Assembly (NCBI RefSeq): GCF_004115215.2
Contig: NC_041751.1
Span: forward strand, 32,999,958 to 33,063,957
DNA: 64,000 nucleotides
Reading direction: 5' to 3'
DNA from: Ornithorhynchus anatinus
Lineage: Eukaryota > Chordata > Mammalia > Monotremata > Ornithorhynchidae
In this document: one piece after another, positions 9,732 to 19,722 of the stretch
Layout of the letters: every line of letters starts with the position of its first letter
Numbering within the stretch: the first letter of the stretch is position 1
Translations under genes and position numbers: made by a program
The notes under the pieces: generated by a model
Seen by the model: only the letters and a program-made list of their open reading frames with translations
Databases searched by the model: none
Told to the model about the DNA's origin: nothing

Positions 9732-10480
9732 TCATCGTCGTTCCCGGCGCTTCGGGGAGGGGAAGGCCTTCCGGAAGCCCGGCTGGATCTCTCCGTCGCG
9801 GAGGCCGCGGACGACGGGGTGGAGGGTCGGCGCGACCAGCGTGTAGAGGGTCGCCACCGCCTCGTCCCGGTCTAGGGAGTGGGAGGAGGCCGGTCGGACG
9901 TAGGTGTAGATGACGGGGAAGTAACGGAGGCAGACGACGAAGAGGTGGGAGGAGCGGGTGGAGAAGGCCCTCCTCTTGCCCTCGGCCGTCCGGACGCGGA
10001 GGCCGGCGGCCCCGATGGAGCCGCAGGGCAGGCGGGTCGGCAGGAGGTCCCCCGCGGCCAGGGCGACGTCGGCCACCAAGACCATCGCCGCCTCGGCCCG
10101 GACGGGGCCGCGGGAGAGGGCCAGCGGGGCGGGGGGATCTCGCAGAAGATAGCGGTCGACGGCGACGAGGTCACCCGTGCGCACCCAGGCGACGGCGACG
10201 AGGAGGGCGGAGCGGGTCGTAGGCCGTGGCGGTGAAGAGGACCACGTCGGCCCCCGGGGACCAGGTGAAGAAGGCGAGCCGGCCCACGGGCCGCCGTAGG
10301 AGATGGTCTTCCGGGGCCCCGGCGCGGTCTCCGGCGTCTTGGGGACGACGGAGGTCGCGCACACGACGTCCGCCGGGGCCGGGGCCGGCAGCGGGCCGCA
10401 GGCGGGCCGGTGCGGGGCCGCGCCGAGAGAGACCGCGGCCGCCGGGTGGACGCCCGGGAAGACGGCGGAGGGGAGGGGCT
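9732..10480 (-). pseudogene. Olfactory receptor pseudogene, class II, not OR14-like
   Basis: Fragments of a class II OR are spread over several minus-strand frames. In order I see TM2/ECL1-like DVVCATSVVPK and KTISYGG (about 10295-10370), a TM3-like FFTWSPGADVVLFTATAYD in another frame (about 10230), a VDRYLLRDPPAPLALS segment corresponding to the usual DHFFCEIPP region, then RTAEGKRRAFST, a TM6-like stretch, VIYTYVRPASSHSLD and TLVAPTLHPVVRGLRDGE, ending at a stop at 9732. The region from the DRY motif to the second extracellular loop (TM4) is missing. Frames shift at least twice, AFSTC has become AFSTR, and NPLIY is now HPVVRG. The AEGK-AFST and YVRP wording resembles OR families 2, 6 or 10 more than the OR14-like genes nearby. 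The family is not settled, but OR ancestry and death are clear. Confidence 0.85.
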
Positions 10481-10887
10481 GCGCCTCGGGCCGGTCCCAC
10501 GGGCCCGGGGTGACCGACCGGGACACGGCGCCGTGGTTCGTCCGACTCGGGGGAGGGGAGAGGGGGAGCTGGCCGAGGAATGAAGCGGGGGAGCCGGCGG
10601 GAGAGGGGAAAGGGAGAGTCGGCGGCCGAGGCGCAAGGGAGAGGCGATGGAGGAGGGCAGGGCCGAGGGGGAGAGGGAGGAGGCCGAGCCGGGGGGCGAA
10701 GGGGCGGAGGAGAGCTGGCGGCCCAGGTCGAAGGACGGGCCGTTGGCCGCTTCTTCGCTCTCCTCTGTCGCCCCCGGCTCTGGACGCCGCCCCTCGACGA
10801 TGTTCGCCCGGGAGCAGCGAGGAACCCAGAGAGACCGAGGGAAGAGCGCAAGTGGTTGAACTGTTACTATTTCCAGCCCCACCTCCA

Positions 10888-11130
10888 CTGATAACGGTCT
10901 CTGTTAAGCGCTTACTATGTGCCAGGCACTGCTCTAAGCGCTGGGGTGGGTACAGGGAAATCAGATTGCCCCACGTGGGGCTCGCGGTCTTCATCCCCGT
11001 TTTCCAGATGGGGGAACTGAGGCACGGAGAAGCGAGGTGGCTTGCCCGAGGTCACACAGCAGACGAGCGGCGGAGCGGGGATTAGAACCCGTGTCCTCCG
11101 ACTCGCAAGCCCGGGCTCTTTCCACTAAGT
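10888..11130 (-). mobile_element. Mon-1 SINE
   Basis: Complete antisense copy. Its head end (CTCTTTCCACTAAGTC) touches the pyrimidine tract that follows. Confidence 0.85.
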
Positions 11131-12028
11131 CGTCGTCGTCTTCTCCTCCTTCTCCTTATTTCTTCTTCTTCTTCCTCTTCCCCTTCTTCTTCTTCCTCGT
11201 CTTCTTCTCCTCCTTCTCCTCCTTCTCTTTCTCCTTCTTCTCCCTTCTCCTTCCTCTTCCTCTTCTCCTCCTCCTCGTCCTCCTCCTCCTCTTTCTTCTT
11301 CTCCTTCTCCTCCCTTCTTCTCTTTCTCCTTCTTCTCCCTTCTTCCTCTCCTCCTCCTCCTCCTCCTCTTTCTTCTTCTCCTTCTCCTCCTTCTCCTTCT
11401 TCTCCTCCCTTCTTCCTCTTCCTCTTCTCCTCCTCCTCCTTCTCTTTCTTCTTCTCCTTCTCCTTCTTCTCCTTCTTCTCCTCCCTTCTTCCTCTTCCTC
11501 TCCTCCTCCTCCTCCTTCTCTTTCTTCTTCTCCTTCTCCTTCTTCTCCTCCCTTCTTCTCCTTCTTCTCCTCCCTTCTTCTTCCTCTTCCTCTCCTCCTC
11601 CTTCTCTTTCTTCTTCTCCTTCTTCTCCTCCTCCCTTCTTCTCCCTTCTCCTTCTTCTCCTCCCTTCTTCTTCCTCTTCCTCATCTCCTCCTCCTCCTTC
11701 TCTTCTTCTCCTTCTTCTCCTCCCTTCTTCTCCCTTCTCCTTCTTCTCCTCCCTTCTTCTTCCTCTTCCTCTTCTCCTCCTCCTTCTCCTTCTCCTCCTC
11801 CTCCTTCTCTTCTTCTCCTTCTCCTTCTCTTCTTCTCCTTCTCTTTCTTCTCCTCCTCCCTTCTTCTCCTTCTCCTTCTCCTCCTCCCTTCTTCTCCCTT
11901 CTCCTTCTTCTCCTCCCTTCTTCTTCCTCTTCCTCTTCTTCTCCTCCTTCTCCTTCTCTTCCCTTCTTCTTCTTCTTCTTCTCCCTTCTTCTCCCTTCTC
12001 TTTTCTCCCTTCTCCTTTCATCTTCTTT
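11131..12028. repeat. ~900-bp polypyrimidine (CTT/CTC)n tract
   Basis: Nearly uninterrupted C/T on the plus strand, made of TTC, CTC and CCTT words with higher-order blocks such as CTCCTCCCTTCTTC. Open frames run across it on both strands only because such repeats lack stop codons. Homopurine-homopyrimidine DNA of this kind can form triplexes. Confidence 0.95.
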
Positions 12029-12030
12029 CA

Positions 12031-12297
12031 ACTACGCATATGTGAGCGTCCATAGGCGTATGTGGGGATGAGTGCCGGTGAGTACGCGTGTGGGTATGTG
12101 AGTCTGCGGCCTTACGGGGGTCAGCGGGAGAAGTGGGGGGGGGCGGTTTGGGAGTGTGCGTGAGACAGTAGACGTGTGCGAGTGAGGGTGTGCAAGGGTG
12201 AACGTCTAGGTGTTCGGGGAGTATGACCGAGTGCGCGTGAATCCCTCCCCAGCCCCCCCAGACCGAGATTCCCCGAGCTTTCCACGAGAGCGGCAAG
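12031..12297. other. GT-rich gene-less stretch
   Basis: Degenerate TGTG/GAGT-rich DNA (GTGTGCGTGAGACAGTAGAC and similar). No gene is seen. Confidence 0.5.
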
Positions 12298-12418
12298 CAT
12301 CCATTCGTTCGATCGTATTTACCGAGCGCTTAATGTGTGCGGAGCGCTGCGCCGAGCGTTTGGAAAGGACAGTTGGGCAACGGATAGAGACAACCCCTGC
12401 CCGCAGCGGGCTCGCCGA
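12298..12418 (-). mobile_element. L2 LINE 3' tail
   Basis: CATCCATTCGTTCGATCGTA to GCCCGCAGCGGGCTCGCC. Confidence 0.8.
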
Positions 12419-12527
12419 ACCCTTCAATAACTACGATTGATGGCTGGCCGGCTTTCGCGGGGCTCTTTCGAAAGGCCGGAGGGTGAGTTTCCGCTACAGC
12501 TACAGTCGTTCTTCTCGTGGCGTTGGT

Positions 12528-12838
12528 TAATAATAATGTCGGTGTTTATTAAGCGTTTACTATGTGCAGAGCGCCGTGCCAAGCACTGGGGTAGATAAAG
12601 CGCTGGGGTTCGTCAAGCGCTCGCTACGTACCGAACTACGCGCCGGGGCGGATCCGAGCAGTCCCTGTCCCACGTGGGGCTCACGCTCTTCATCCCCCCA
12701 TTTTACAGGTGGGGGAACTGAGGCCCAGAGAAGTGAAGCGACCCGCCCGGGGTCGGGCAGCAGACGAGTGGCGGCGCTGGGATTAGAACCCGGGTCCTTC
12801 CGATTCCGGCTACTCGCCCCCCAGATCCTCCGATGAGC
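12528..12838 (-). mobile_element. Mon-1 SINE, composite
   Basis: The antisense SINE starts twice (TAATAATGTCGGTGTTTATT at 12531 and GTTCGTCAAGCGCTCGCTAC at 12608), so one copy sits against or inside another. Confidence 0.7.
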
Positions 12839-13004
12839 CCGTCGATTTGTGGTGTTTATCGAGAGCTTCCTGGGTGCAGTGCGGTGGAGCCGCAGGGGTA
12901 ATTCCTCACTCGGATGTAACTGCCCGAGCCGTGGACTGTTCTTCCAGCTCTTTCGTGTTCTCCCGACGACGCAGTGCTCTGTGATGAACGCTATCGATCG
13001 ATTC

Positions 13005-13212
13005 CGGGGTGGCCCGGTGGAAAGACCCCGGGCTGGCTCACTTCGGTCAAGTTACTTCAATTCTCTGGGCCTCGGTTCCCTCCTCTGCGAAAGGAGGATT
13101 GAGACCGGGAGCCCCACGAGGGACGGGGGCTGGATCCGAACTCATCGGCTCGAACCCACCCCAGCGCTTAGTAAATACCCGGCACATAGTGAGCGCTTTA
13201 CAAATACCGAAC
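13005..13212 (+). mobile_element. Mon-1 SINE, diverged
   Basis: GGTGGCCCGGTGGAAAGACC to AATACCGAACACACACACAC. Part of the head is deleted. Confidence 0.7.
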
Positions 13213-13223
13213 ACACACACACG

Positions 13224-13483
13224 CCCGAATCGATCCATCGGTCTATGGTATTTATCGGGAGCTCGCTACGGGCCGAGCCCTGTACTCGACGCGGCGGGGG
13301 GGGGGGGGAGAGGATGATATAACGGAGATGGTGGGCACGTTCCCTGCCCCCCCAGGAATGAATCGATCGATCTGTGGTGTTTATCGGGCGCTTACGGTGT
13401 GCAGAACACTTGACCCAGCGCCCGGCAGAGTCCCGTACGGCAGACCTGGGAGACACGCTCCCTGCCCACGTCGAGCTGACGGC
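13224..13483 (-). mobile_element. Two L2 tails in tandem
   Basis: Antisense tails at 13224-13350 and 13357-13483, each starting AATCGATC...GGT(A/G)TTTATCGGG and ending at a CTGCCC motif. Confidence 0.75.
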
Positions 13484-13537
13484 AAAATATGGCAAAATAC
13501 GGCAAAATAGCACGGGGGAGCAGATGGCCTTGCGGTC

Positions 13538-13795
13538 AGTTAAGCCGTCGGCGGTATTTATTGAGTGCCTACCGCGTGCTGAGCGCCGTCCTATCCTCGG
13601 GAGAGTACGATAAGATAGAATTAGCAGACCCGCTCCTTGCCCACAGTCAGTGACTGAACGAATCAGGGGTGTTTACTGAGCGCTTACGATGTGCGGAACT
13701 CCGTAGTAATATCTGGGAGAGCACGGTACAGTAGAATCAGCAGATGCGTTTCCCGCCCGCAGTCGACTGATTAATCAACGGTATTTACCGAGCAG
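13538..13795 (-). mobile_element. Two L2 tails in tandem
   Basis: Antisense tails 13538-13650 and 13655-13795, with GGTATTTATTGAGTGCC and GTGTTTACTGAGCGCTTACG starts. Confidence 0.75.
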
Positions 13796-14049
13796 TGGGG
13801 CTTAATGGAAAGAGCCCGGGCTTGGGAGTCAGAGGACGTGGGTTCCAATTCCGGCCCCGCCGCCTGTCTGCTGCGTGACCTCGGGCGAGCCGCTTCGCTT
13901 CTCCGTGCCTCAGTGACCTCACCTGGAAAATGGGGATTAAAAACGTGAGCCCCACGTGGGACAACCGGATTATCCTCTATCCACCCCAGGACTTAGAACA
14001 GTGCTTTGCACAGGGTAAGCGCTTAACACATACCACTGTCATTGTTATT
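13790..14049 (+). mobile_element. Mon-1 SINE, full length
   Basis: AGCAGTGGGGCTTAATGGAA to TACCACTGTCATTGTTATTA. Close to consensus. Confidence 0.9.
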
Positions 14050-14095
14050 ACTGAGTGCTTACTATGTGCACGGTACTCTACCAAGCATTTAGTAG

Positions 14096-14355
14096 TGATA
14101 ATCACGTTGGTATTTGTTAAGCGCTTACTATGTGCGGAGCACTGTTCTAAGCGCTGGGGGAGAGCCGGGGTCGTCGGGTTGTCCCACGTGAGGCTCGCAG
14201 TTAATCCCCATTTTCCAGATGAGGTCACTGAGGCCCAGAGAAGTGAAGCGACTCGCCCGCAGTCCCACAGCTGACAAGTGGCCGAGCCGGGATTGGAACC
14301 CATGACCTCCGACTCCCAAGCCCGGGCTCTTTCCACTGAGCCGCGCCGCTTCTCT
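14096..14355 (-). mobile_element. Mon-1 SINE, full length
   Basis: GTTGGTATTTGTTAAGCGCT to CACTGAGCCGCGCCGCTTCT. Confidence 0.9.
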
Positions 14356-14625
14356 CTGCACACGGGAAGCGTTCAATAAACACGATGGATCGACTGATCC
14401 TCCGGGCCGTAAGCTCACCGTGGGGAGGGAATACGTCTGCCGCTCTACCGCGCCGTGCGCTCCCAAGTCCTCAGTTGGGCGTTCCGCCCGCGGGAAGCGC
14501 TCGATAAACACCGCCGATCGATCGAGGTTGACGATGCTGCCGGGAGGGGGATGAAGGGTGTGATAAGCGCTTGGCGCAGTGCCCCGCACGCCGGAAGCGC
14601 TCGGTCAAGGCGACGGAACGAATGT
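14355..14625 (+). mobile_element. Three L2 tails in tandem
   Basis: Sense tails end at about 14400 (AATAAACACGATGGATCGAC), 14528 (GATAAACACCGCCGATCGAT) and 14625 (GGTCAAGGCGACGGAACGAA). Confidence 0.7.
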
Positions 14626-14783
14626 CGTCTCGGGGCAGACGAGGCGATGAGGCCCCCGGGGCCATCCGGAGGGGCCAACTAAACCTGGCAGCCTCAAAAG
14701 CCAATGCAGCGACCTTCCCCGCGCCCAGGTGCCCCAGCAGGCCCACGGCCTCTTCGGCAGTTCAGTCACGGCGCGTTCCGGTT

Positions 14784-15713
14784 TTATTTCCGCGAAAGGC
14801 GGCGGCCCCTCAGGACCCTCCCCAGGGCGGCCTGCACGTCGCCGTTCCTCAGGCCGTAGATGAGGGGGTTGAGGGCCGGGGGCACCGCGGCGTAGAACGC
14901 GGACACCGGCGGGTCCGGCGTCGACGGGGAGAGGGACGGCGGCTTCAGGTGGGAGGAGGAGGCCGCGGCGAAGAAAACCGCGGGGGCGGCCAGGCGGGGC
15001 AGGCGGGCGGAGAAGGCTCCGGCCCGGCCCTCGGCGGCCGGCATCCTCAGCACGGCCCCGAAGATGCGCGCGTACGCGACGACGACGGAGGCCAGGCACG
15101 CCACCCCCAGGGAGATGCCGGTGGTCATGATGGCGTCGAGGGCCGCGTGTTCGTCGGAGCAGGAGGCCTTTACCAAGGAGGGGATAGCGCAGAAGAACTG
15201 GTGAAGCGCCGCGGAGCTGCGGAAGGACAGGGAGAAGGGACCAGCTGAGAACAAGACTCCAAACAGGCCCCCGCCGAGCCAGGAGGCGGCCGCCATCTTC
15301 CCGCAGGCCCCCCGGCCCACGACGACCCCGTAGCTCAGGGGGCGGCAGATGGCGGCGTAGCGGTCGTAGGACGTGGCCGTGAGGACCAACAGCTCCGAGC
15401 CGGCAAACCGGACCACGGAGAAGACTTGCGCGGCACGGCCCGGGAGGGAGACGGATCTCCGGTCGGTCAGGGAGTTGTGGACGGACCGGGGGACGGCGAC
15501 GGTGACGAGGCAGAGGTCGAGGACGGACAGGTGCCCCAGGAAGAAGTACACGGGGGCGCGGAGGCGCCGGTCGAGGGCGGCGACGGCGGGGAGGTTCCCC
15601 GTCGGGGCCGCCGGGTAGACCGGGAGGAACGGCGCGGCCTGGACCGGCCGCACCTCCCGGACCTCCGAGGATCCCAGCAGCAGGAATCCCGTCCCTCCGG
15701 GCAGGTTGACCAT
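14784..15713 (-). CDS. Olfactory receptor, OR14-like, open but degraded
   Basis: Seven-transmembrane odorant receptor of class II, expected in the cilia of olfactory neurons and coupling to the olfactory G protein. The 309-residue frame has GN at 39-40, YFFLGHLSVLDLC (56-68), DRY at 117-119, RMPAAEGR (223-230) and NPLIY at 282-286. Several usually fixed residues are gone: the TM3 disulfide cysteine is Arg93, the cysteine of SFCG is Arg165, and AFSTC reads AFSAR (233-237). TM1 is two residues short (GNLPAVAALDRR), and the N-terminal glycosylation sequon is lost (NLPG). A good acceptor-like site, CGTCCCCACAG, ends 17 nt before the ATG. Unbroken length argues for a gene, but the loss of the disulfide cysteine suggests a receptor under weak constraint or a recent pseudogene. 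Confidence 0.85.
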   Translation of the reverse strand: MVNLPGGTGFLLLGSSEVREVRPVQAAPFLPVYPAAPTGNLPAVAALDRRLRAPVYFFLGHLSVLDLCLVTVAVPRSVHNSLTDRRSVSLPGRAAQVFSVVRFAGSELLVLTATSYDRYAAICRPLSYGVVVGRGACGKMAAASWLGGGLFGVLFSAGPFSLSFRSSAALHQFFCAIPSLVKASCSDEHAALDAIMTTGISLGVACLASVVVAYARIFGAVLRMPAAEGRAGAFSARLPRLAAPAVFFAAASSSHLKPPSLSPSTPDPPVSAFYAAVPPALNPLIYGLRNGDVQAALGRVLRGRRLSRK

Positions 15714-15730
15714 CTCTTGGAGGAGCCTTC

Positions 15731-15732
15731 CT
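15731..15732 (-). other. Putative 3' splice acceptor of the OR coding exon
   Basis: On the minus strand TTGTCGTCCCCACAG precedes GAAGGC, 17 nt before the start codon at 15713. Confidence 0.5.
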
Positions 15733-15879
15733 GTGGGGACGACAAGAAGGAATTTGCTTCAGACCGGTGGTGCCCGGCGACGGGGCCGGGATTGCTTCGG
15801 GATTTATTAAATGCCCATTGTGTCGGGCCGCCGTTTTAAGTAGGGAGGTGGACTGTCCGCTAGTCCCAGGGGCCGAAGG

Positions 15880-16085
15880 GCATCCCGGTGGAAAGGGCGC
15901 CGACTCGTCAGTCCGTAGATTAGGGTTCCGATCTCTGCCCTGCTAGTGGCCTGAGACCTGGGGCCGGTCACCTATTCCCTTGACGCCTCGGTTTTCTGGC
16001 CCGTAAACTGGGGAGGTTTTATCTGCGCTCCCTACGTGTTGGCCTGGAAGCCCCATATGGGTCGGGGACCGTGTCCCGTCCGTAT
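15880..16085 (+). mobile_element. Old Mon-1 SINE
   Basis: CATCCCGGTGGAAAGGGCGC to GGTCGGGGACCGTGTCCCGT, clearly diverged. Confidence 0.65.
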
Positions 16086-16089
16086 ATTT

Positions 16090-16124
16090 TCAGTCAGTCA
16101 GTCAGTCAGTCAGTCAGTCAGTCA
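16090..16124. repeat. (CAGT)n microsatellite
   Basis: Eight uninterrupted CAGT units. Confidence 0.95.
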
Positions 16125-16565
16125 ATTCCTCCGGCCCGGCAGGCCCTCCCTCCTCAAATCCGCCAGACTGACCCGCTTCCCCCCTTCCGAGCCCTACTGA
16201 GAGCTCCCCTCCTCCAGGAGGCCTTCCCAGACTGAGCCCCCCTTTTCCTCCGCTCCCCGTCGCCCCTTCTCCCCCCCGCCGCTCTCCCCCCCTCCCCCTC
16301 CCCACGGCACTCGGGTATCTGTGTACGTATTTATACTAATTCTATTTATTTCTTATTAATGGCGTGTGTATCTCTATGATCCGATTTATTTATAATGATG
16401 CCATCGATGCCTCTCTACTTCCGCTGCTGTCCGTCTCCCCCTCCTAGACCGTGAGCCCGATGTGGGCGGGGGTTGTCTCTATTTGTTGCTGGACTGTACT
16501 TCCCAAGCGCTCAGTCCAGGGCTCTGCGCACAGTCAGCGCTCAATAAATACGATTGAATGAATGA
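16125..16565 (+). mobile_element. L2 LINE 3' end, long
   Basis: Begins in the last part of ORF2/3' UTR (CCTCCAGGAGGCCTTCCCAG), continues through GTACGTATTTATACTAATTC and TGATGCCATCGATGCCTCTC, and ends CAATAAATACGATTGAATGA. It is a good local reference for this family. Confidence 0.9.
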
Positions 16566-16690
16566 GGCGTATTTAATTGAGCGCGGACAGTGCGCAGAGC
16601 ACTGGACCGATTGCTAGGTCGAGTACCACATGACAGTATGACCGACACATTCCCCGCTCACGGCAAGATTACGATCTAGAGTCTACAAGC
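16566..16690 (-). mobile_element. L2 3' tail
   Basis: GCGTATTTAATTGAGCGCGG to a GATTACGATCTAGAG end; with 16125-16565 it forms an inverted pair. Confidence 0.7.
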
Positions 16691-16809
16691 TCACAGTCTC
16701 CCGTAACGACCTCGGCGTTTCGAACGGTGTTCAGCCCGTTTTGAGTTCTCAATAACCGCGGGGAGCAAGAATCGTAACAGAGGCTTGACTTCACCCCACC
16801 CTCCGGTCC

Positions 16810-16900
16810 TTTTCTATCCCAGCAGGGCTCTCCGGCTCCTTGCTCTGCCGCTCTGCTGTGTGATCTTGGGCAAGTCACTTCACTTCTCTGTGCCTCAGGG
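16810..16900 (+). mobile_element. Mon-1 CORE fragment
   Basis: GTGATCTTGGGCAAGTCACT to TCTCTGTGCCTCAGGG. Both ends are missing. Confidence 0.7.
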
Positions 16901-17049
16901 CTTATTCCGGGAGGGCCTCTTGGAGGAGACGGTCCTTCGGTAGAACTTCGATCGGGTGGGGGTGGTCGGGTCAGATCACAGCTCTCTTCACCTCTTCAGC
17001 GCCCTCCTAATATTTGAATTTCCCTCGGTGAGCACCTTCTCCTCCCCTC

Positions 17050-17158
17050 TCACTCAGTGGTATTTACTGAGCGCTTAATAAGCGCTAGGGAGAGTAGAAG
17101 AGAACAGAATCAGCGGACGCGTTCCCCGCCCGGAACGAGCCCCCGGCTCAGACTCGCC
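17050..17158 (-). mobile_element. L2 3' tail
   Basis: GTGGTATTTACTGAGCGCTT with an internal loss of the TGTGCAGAGCACTGT segment. Confidence 0.7.
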
Positions 17159-17570
17159 AGGTGGGGCCCGAGCCGGGCTTCTCCGGTCTCCCCTGGCTCG
17201 GGGTCCCGTCGGCATTCCCCCGACCCCCCGGGGTCCCCCGGGTTGTCGGCGAGCCTTCTGAAAGGGGAGAGGGCACGAGCCCCCGCCCCGTTCTCCCTTC
17301 GGCGGGCGGTGACGTCTTCTTTCTTTCCCAGAGCTCCTGGGTCGCCCCTGGGCGATGCTCCAGAGGGAAGAGCCCTTCGGAGGAGTCCGTGCGCATCGTG
17401 GGACGGGCTCTCCGGGGTCGTCCGGGCCCCTCGGTGGCTTCCATCTCGGAGGAAGGCGTCGCGGCGGCCGGCCCAATCCGCGAACGTACTGGTTCCTCCT
17501 GATTTCCCGGGTCAGTTGCTTTCACGTCCGTCTTGCCCCGCTGCGGCCCAGCCCGCACGCCTCGCTCCCC
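17159..17570. other. GC-rich single-copy stretch upstream of the minus-strand OR
   Basis: CpG-rich DNA 1.5-1.8 kb upstream (in OR orientation) of the receptor at 14784-15713. Its position parallels the modules described for other ORs, but I cannot align it to either module class and no clear donor site is seen. Confidence 0.3.
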
Positions 17571-17836
17571 TAATAATAATAATAATAAGGTCGGTATTTG
17601 TTAAGCGCTTCCTAGGTGCAGAGCACCGTTCTAAGCGCTGGGGGAGATACAGGGTAATCAGGTCGTCCCCCGTGAGGCTCCCGGTTAATCCCCGTTTTAC
17701 AGATGAGGTAACCGAGGCCCAGAGAAGTGAAGTGACTCGCCCACAGTCACACAGTTGACGAGTGGCAGAGCCGGGAGTCGAACCCATGACCTCTGACTCC
17801 GAGGCCCAGGCTCTTTCCACTGAGCCACGCCGCTTC
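17571..17836 (-). mobile_element. Mon-1 SINE, full length
   Basis: Six ATA/ATT tail units, then GTCGGTATTTGTTAAGCGCT, through to CACTGAGCCACGCCGCTTCC. Close to consensus. Confidence 0.92.
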
Positions 17837-17837
17837 C

Positions 17838-18308
17838 CTAATGCCAGCTTACTCCCCGTGCCCCCCACCTCGTCCATCTCACCGCCGACCCCTTTCCCTC
17901 ATCCTGCCCCTGGCCTGGGACTCCCCCGCCGCGGACACCGGAACACCACCCTCTCCATCCCCGAGGTCTTATTAAGGTCACATCTCTAAGAGGCCTTTCC
18001 CGAATAAGCCCTCTCTTTCCCGGCTCTCCCTCCCTTCTGTATCCTCTCGGCACTCGGATCTGGGACCTCTGGGGGGGCCCGATCTTTCTTTGCCCCACCT
18101 TTAATCCCCTAGTATTTATACATATATATATATATATATTTCAATTACAGACTATTAATCGGGTATTTGTAATCACGTATTTATATTTACGTCCGTCTCC
18201 CCCTCTAGACGGTGGGCTCGTTGTGGGAGGGGAGCGCGTCCGCCAACTCCGTTGTATCGGATTCTCCCAGACACTCAGTACGCTGTTCCCTAGCTAACAA
18301 CTCTTGAT
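17838..18308 (+). mobile_element. L2 LINE 3' end with ORF2 remnant
   Basis: The sense strand begins in the C-terminal ORF2 region (CATCCTGCCCCTGGCCTGGG) and continues to the 3' UTR and tail (ACGGTGGGCTCGTTGTGGGA). It includes an (AT)n expansion at 18117-18140. Confidence 0.8.
18117..18140. repeat. (AT)n microsatellite
   Basis: Lies in the L2 3' UTR at the place where other copies read TACATATTTAT. Confidence 0.85.
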
Positions 18309-18429
18309 CATTGGCTTAAAAACATCTCACCAACTCTCCCCATCTCACCCACCATCTCTCTCCATCCCCCTCCCCCTGCCCCCCCCCATCCCACCGCCCC
18401 CCGTTCTCCCGCCTCCCACTTTTTGCTCC

Positions 18430-18790
18430 CCTTCCCGAGATCGCCCTCCAACTCTATCTGGCTCTTGCCTCCCCACTCCGACCCTCCACCCTTCTCCAGA
18501 TCCCGCTACTGTTTCCCTAACCCAGAGCTCCCTCCCTTCCAAATCCTTTACCTTCAGAGCCTCCTTAAAATCCCGCCTCCTCTGAGAAGTTTCCCCGATG
18601 AATTCGCCTCGCCCCCACGGTCTAGTCCATTTAACACCTCTCTTACCCGTGACGAGCGCCATTCCTACGCCGAGCACCGAGGGATCTGCTTTCGGTCTCT
18701 CTGCCTATCTGTCCGGGTATTTCCGTGCACTGCGATTATTTATTTATTTGCTCCGGATCCGTTTTACGACTTCCCGCTTTATCCTGCTCC
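18430..18790 (+). mobile_element. L2 LINE 3' region, diverged
   Basis: CTTCAGAGCCTCCTTAAAAT followed by CCCGCCTCCTCTGAGAAGTT matches the L2 segment AAAGCC...CATCTCCTCCAGGAGGCC. Confidence 0.6.
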
Positions 18791-18805
18791 CTCTGTTTCG
18801 GGGAG

Positions 18806-19062
18806 GTATCTGTTAAGCGCTCGCTATGTGTCGAGCACTGGTGCTGGGGTGGATACGCGTTCGTCGGGTCGGCCGCGGTCCCCGTCCCGCACGGGACTCA
18901 CGGTCCACGGACTGAATCCCCGTTCTGCGGTCGAGGAAACTGCGGCACGGAGAAGCGAAGTGCCCGAGGACCCGCAGCGGGCGAGGGGCGGAGCCGGGAT
19001 TAGAACCCAGGTCCTTGGGCTCTCAAGTCCGTGCTCCCTCCACCGGGCCACACTGCCTCCCT
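18806..19062 (-). mobile_element. Mon-1 SINE, diverged
   Basis: GGTATCTGTTAAGCGCTCGC to CCACCGGGCCACACTGCC. Confidence 0.8.
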
Positions 19063-19115
19063 TCCCGTAAACTCTTAGCTCCTTGGAGACAGGGTTTGTA
19101 TGTCTTCCTTCTTTC

Positions 19116-19372
19116 CTGGTATTCCCTAAACGCTCACCGTGTGCCAGGCACTGTTCTAAGCGCTGGGATAGATTCAAGCTAATCGGATTGGACACGGTCC
19201 TTGTCCCACACGGGGCTCACGGTCTCAAGTCCCATTTCACAGTTGAGGTCACTGAGGCACGGAGAAGTTAAGTGACTTGCCCGAGGTCACGCAGCAGAGA
19301 GACGGCGGGGCCGGGATTGGAACCCACATCCTCTGACTCTCAAGTCCTGTTGCCACCAGGCCACCCTGCTTC
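19116..19372 (-). mobile_element. Mon-1 SINE, older subtype
   Basis: Carries the longer CGGATTGGACACGGTCCTTG segment that distinguishes an older SINE form here from the shorter GTCGTCCCACGTGGGGCTC form. Confidence 0.85.
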
Positions 19373-19396
19373 TTAGTACAGGATATAGTATAAATA

Positions 19397-19577
19397 GATA
19401 ATAATGTTGGTATTTGTTAAGCGCTTACTGGGTGCAGAGCGCTGTTCTGAGCGCTGGGGGAGACACAGGGTCATCAGGTCGTCCCAGGTGAGGCTCACAG
19501 TTAATCCCCATTTGACAGATGAGGGAACTGAGGCACAGAGAAGTTAAGAAGTGACTTGCCCACCGTCACACAGCTGA
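19397..19577 (-). mobile_element. Mon-1 SINE without head
   Basis: AATAATGTTGGTATTTGTTA to CACACAGCTGAC. Confidence 0.85.
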
Positions 19578-19597
19578 CCTATCTCTATCAATACCCA

Positions 19598-19722
19598 TCT
19601 CTATATCTAAGAGGTACCAGCTCCTTATAGACAGGGGACTTATCCGCCGATTCTGTTGTAATGCGCTCGCCCAAGTGCTTAACGCAGTGCTCTGCACGCA
19701 GCAAATGCTCCCTAGATACTCA
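19598..19722 (+). mobile_element. L2 3' tail
   Basis: ACCAGCTCCTTATAGACAGG to CTAGATACTCACC. Confidence 0.65.

Noticed and set aside
9872-10994. Three long overlapping open frames (226-420 codons), Pro/Ser/Arg rich
   Set aside because: Only short stretches in alternating frames resemble an OR. The rest is open because of extreme GC content, so I call a pseudogene, not a new protein.
11082-12031. Open frames rich in Lys/Glu/Arg on one strand and Ser/Leu/Phe/Pro on the other
   Set aside because: They are translations of the pyrimidine tract, which lacks stop codons by composition. No protein family matches.
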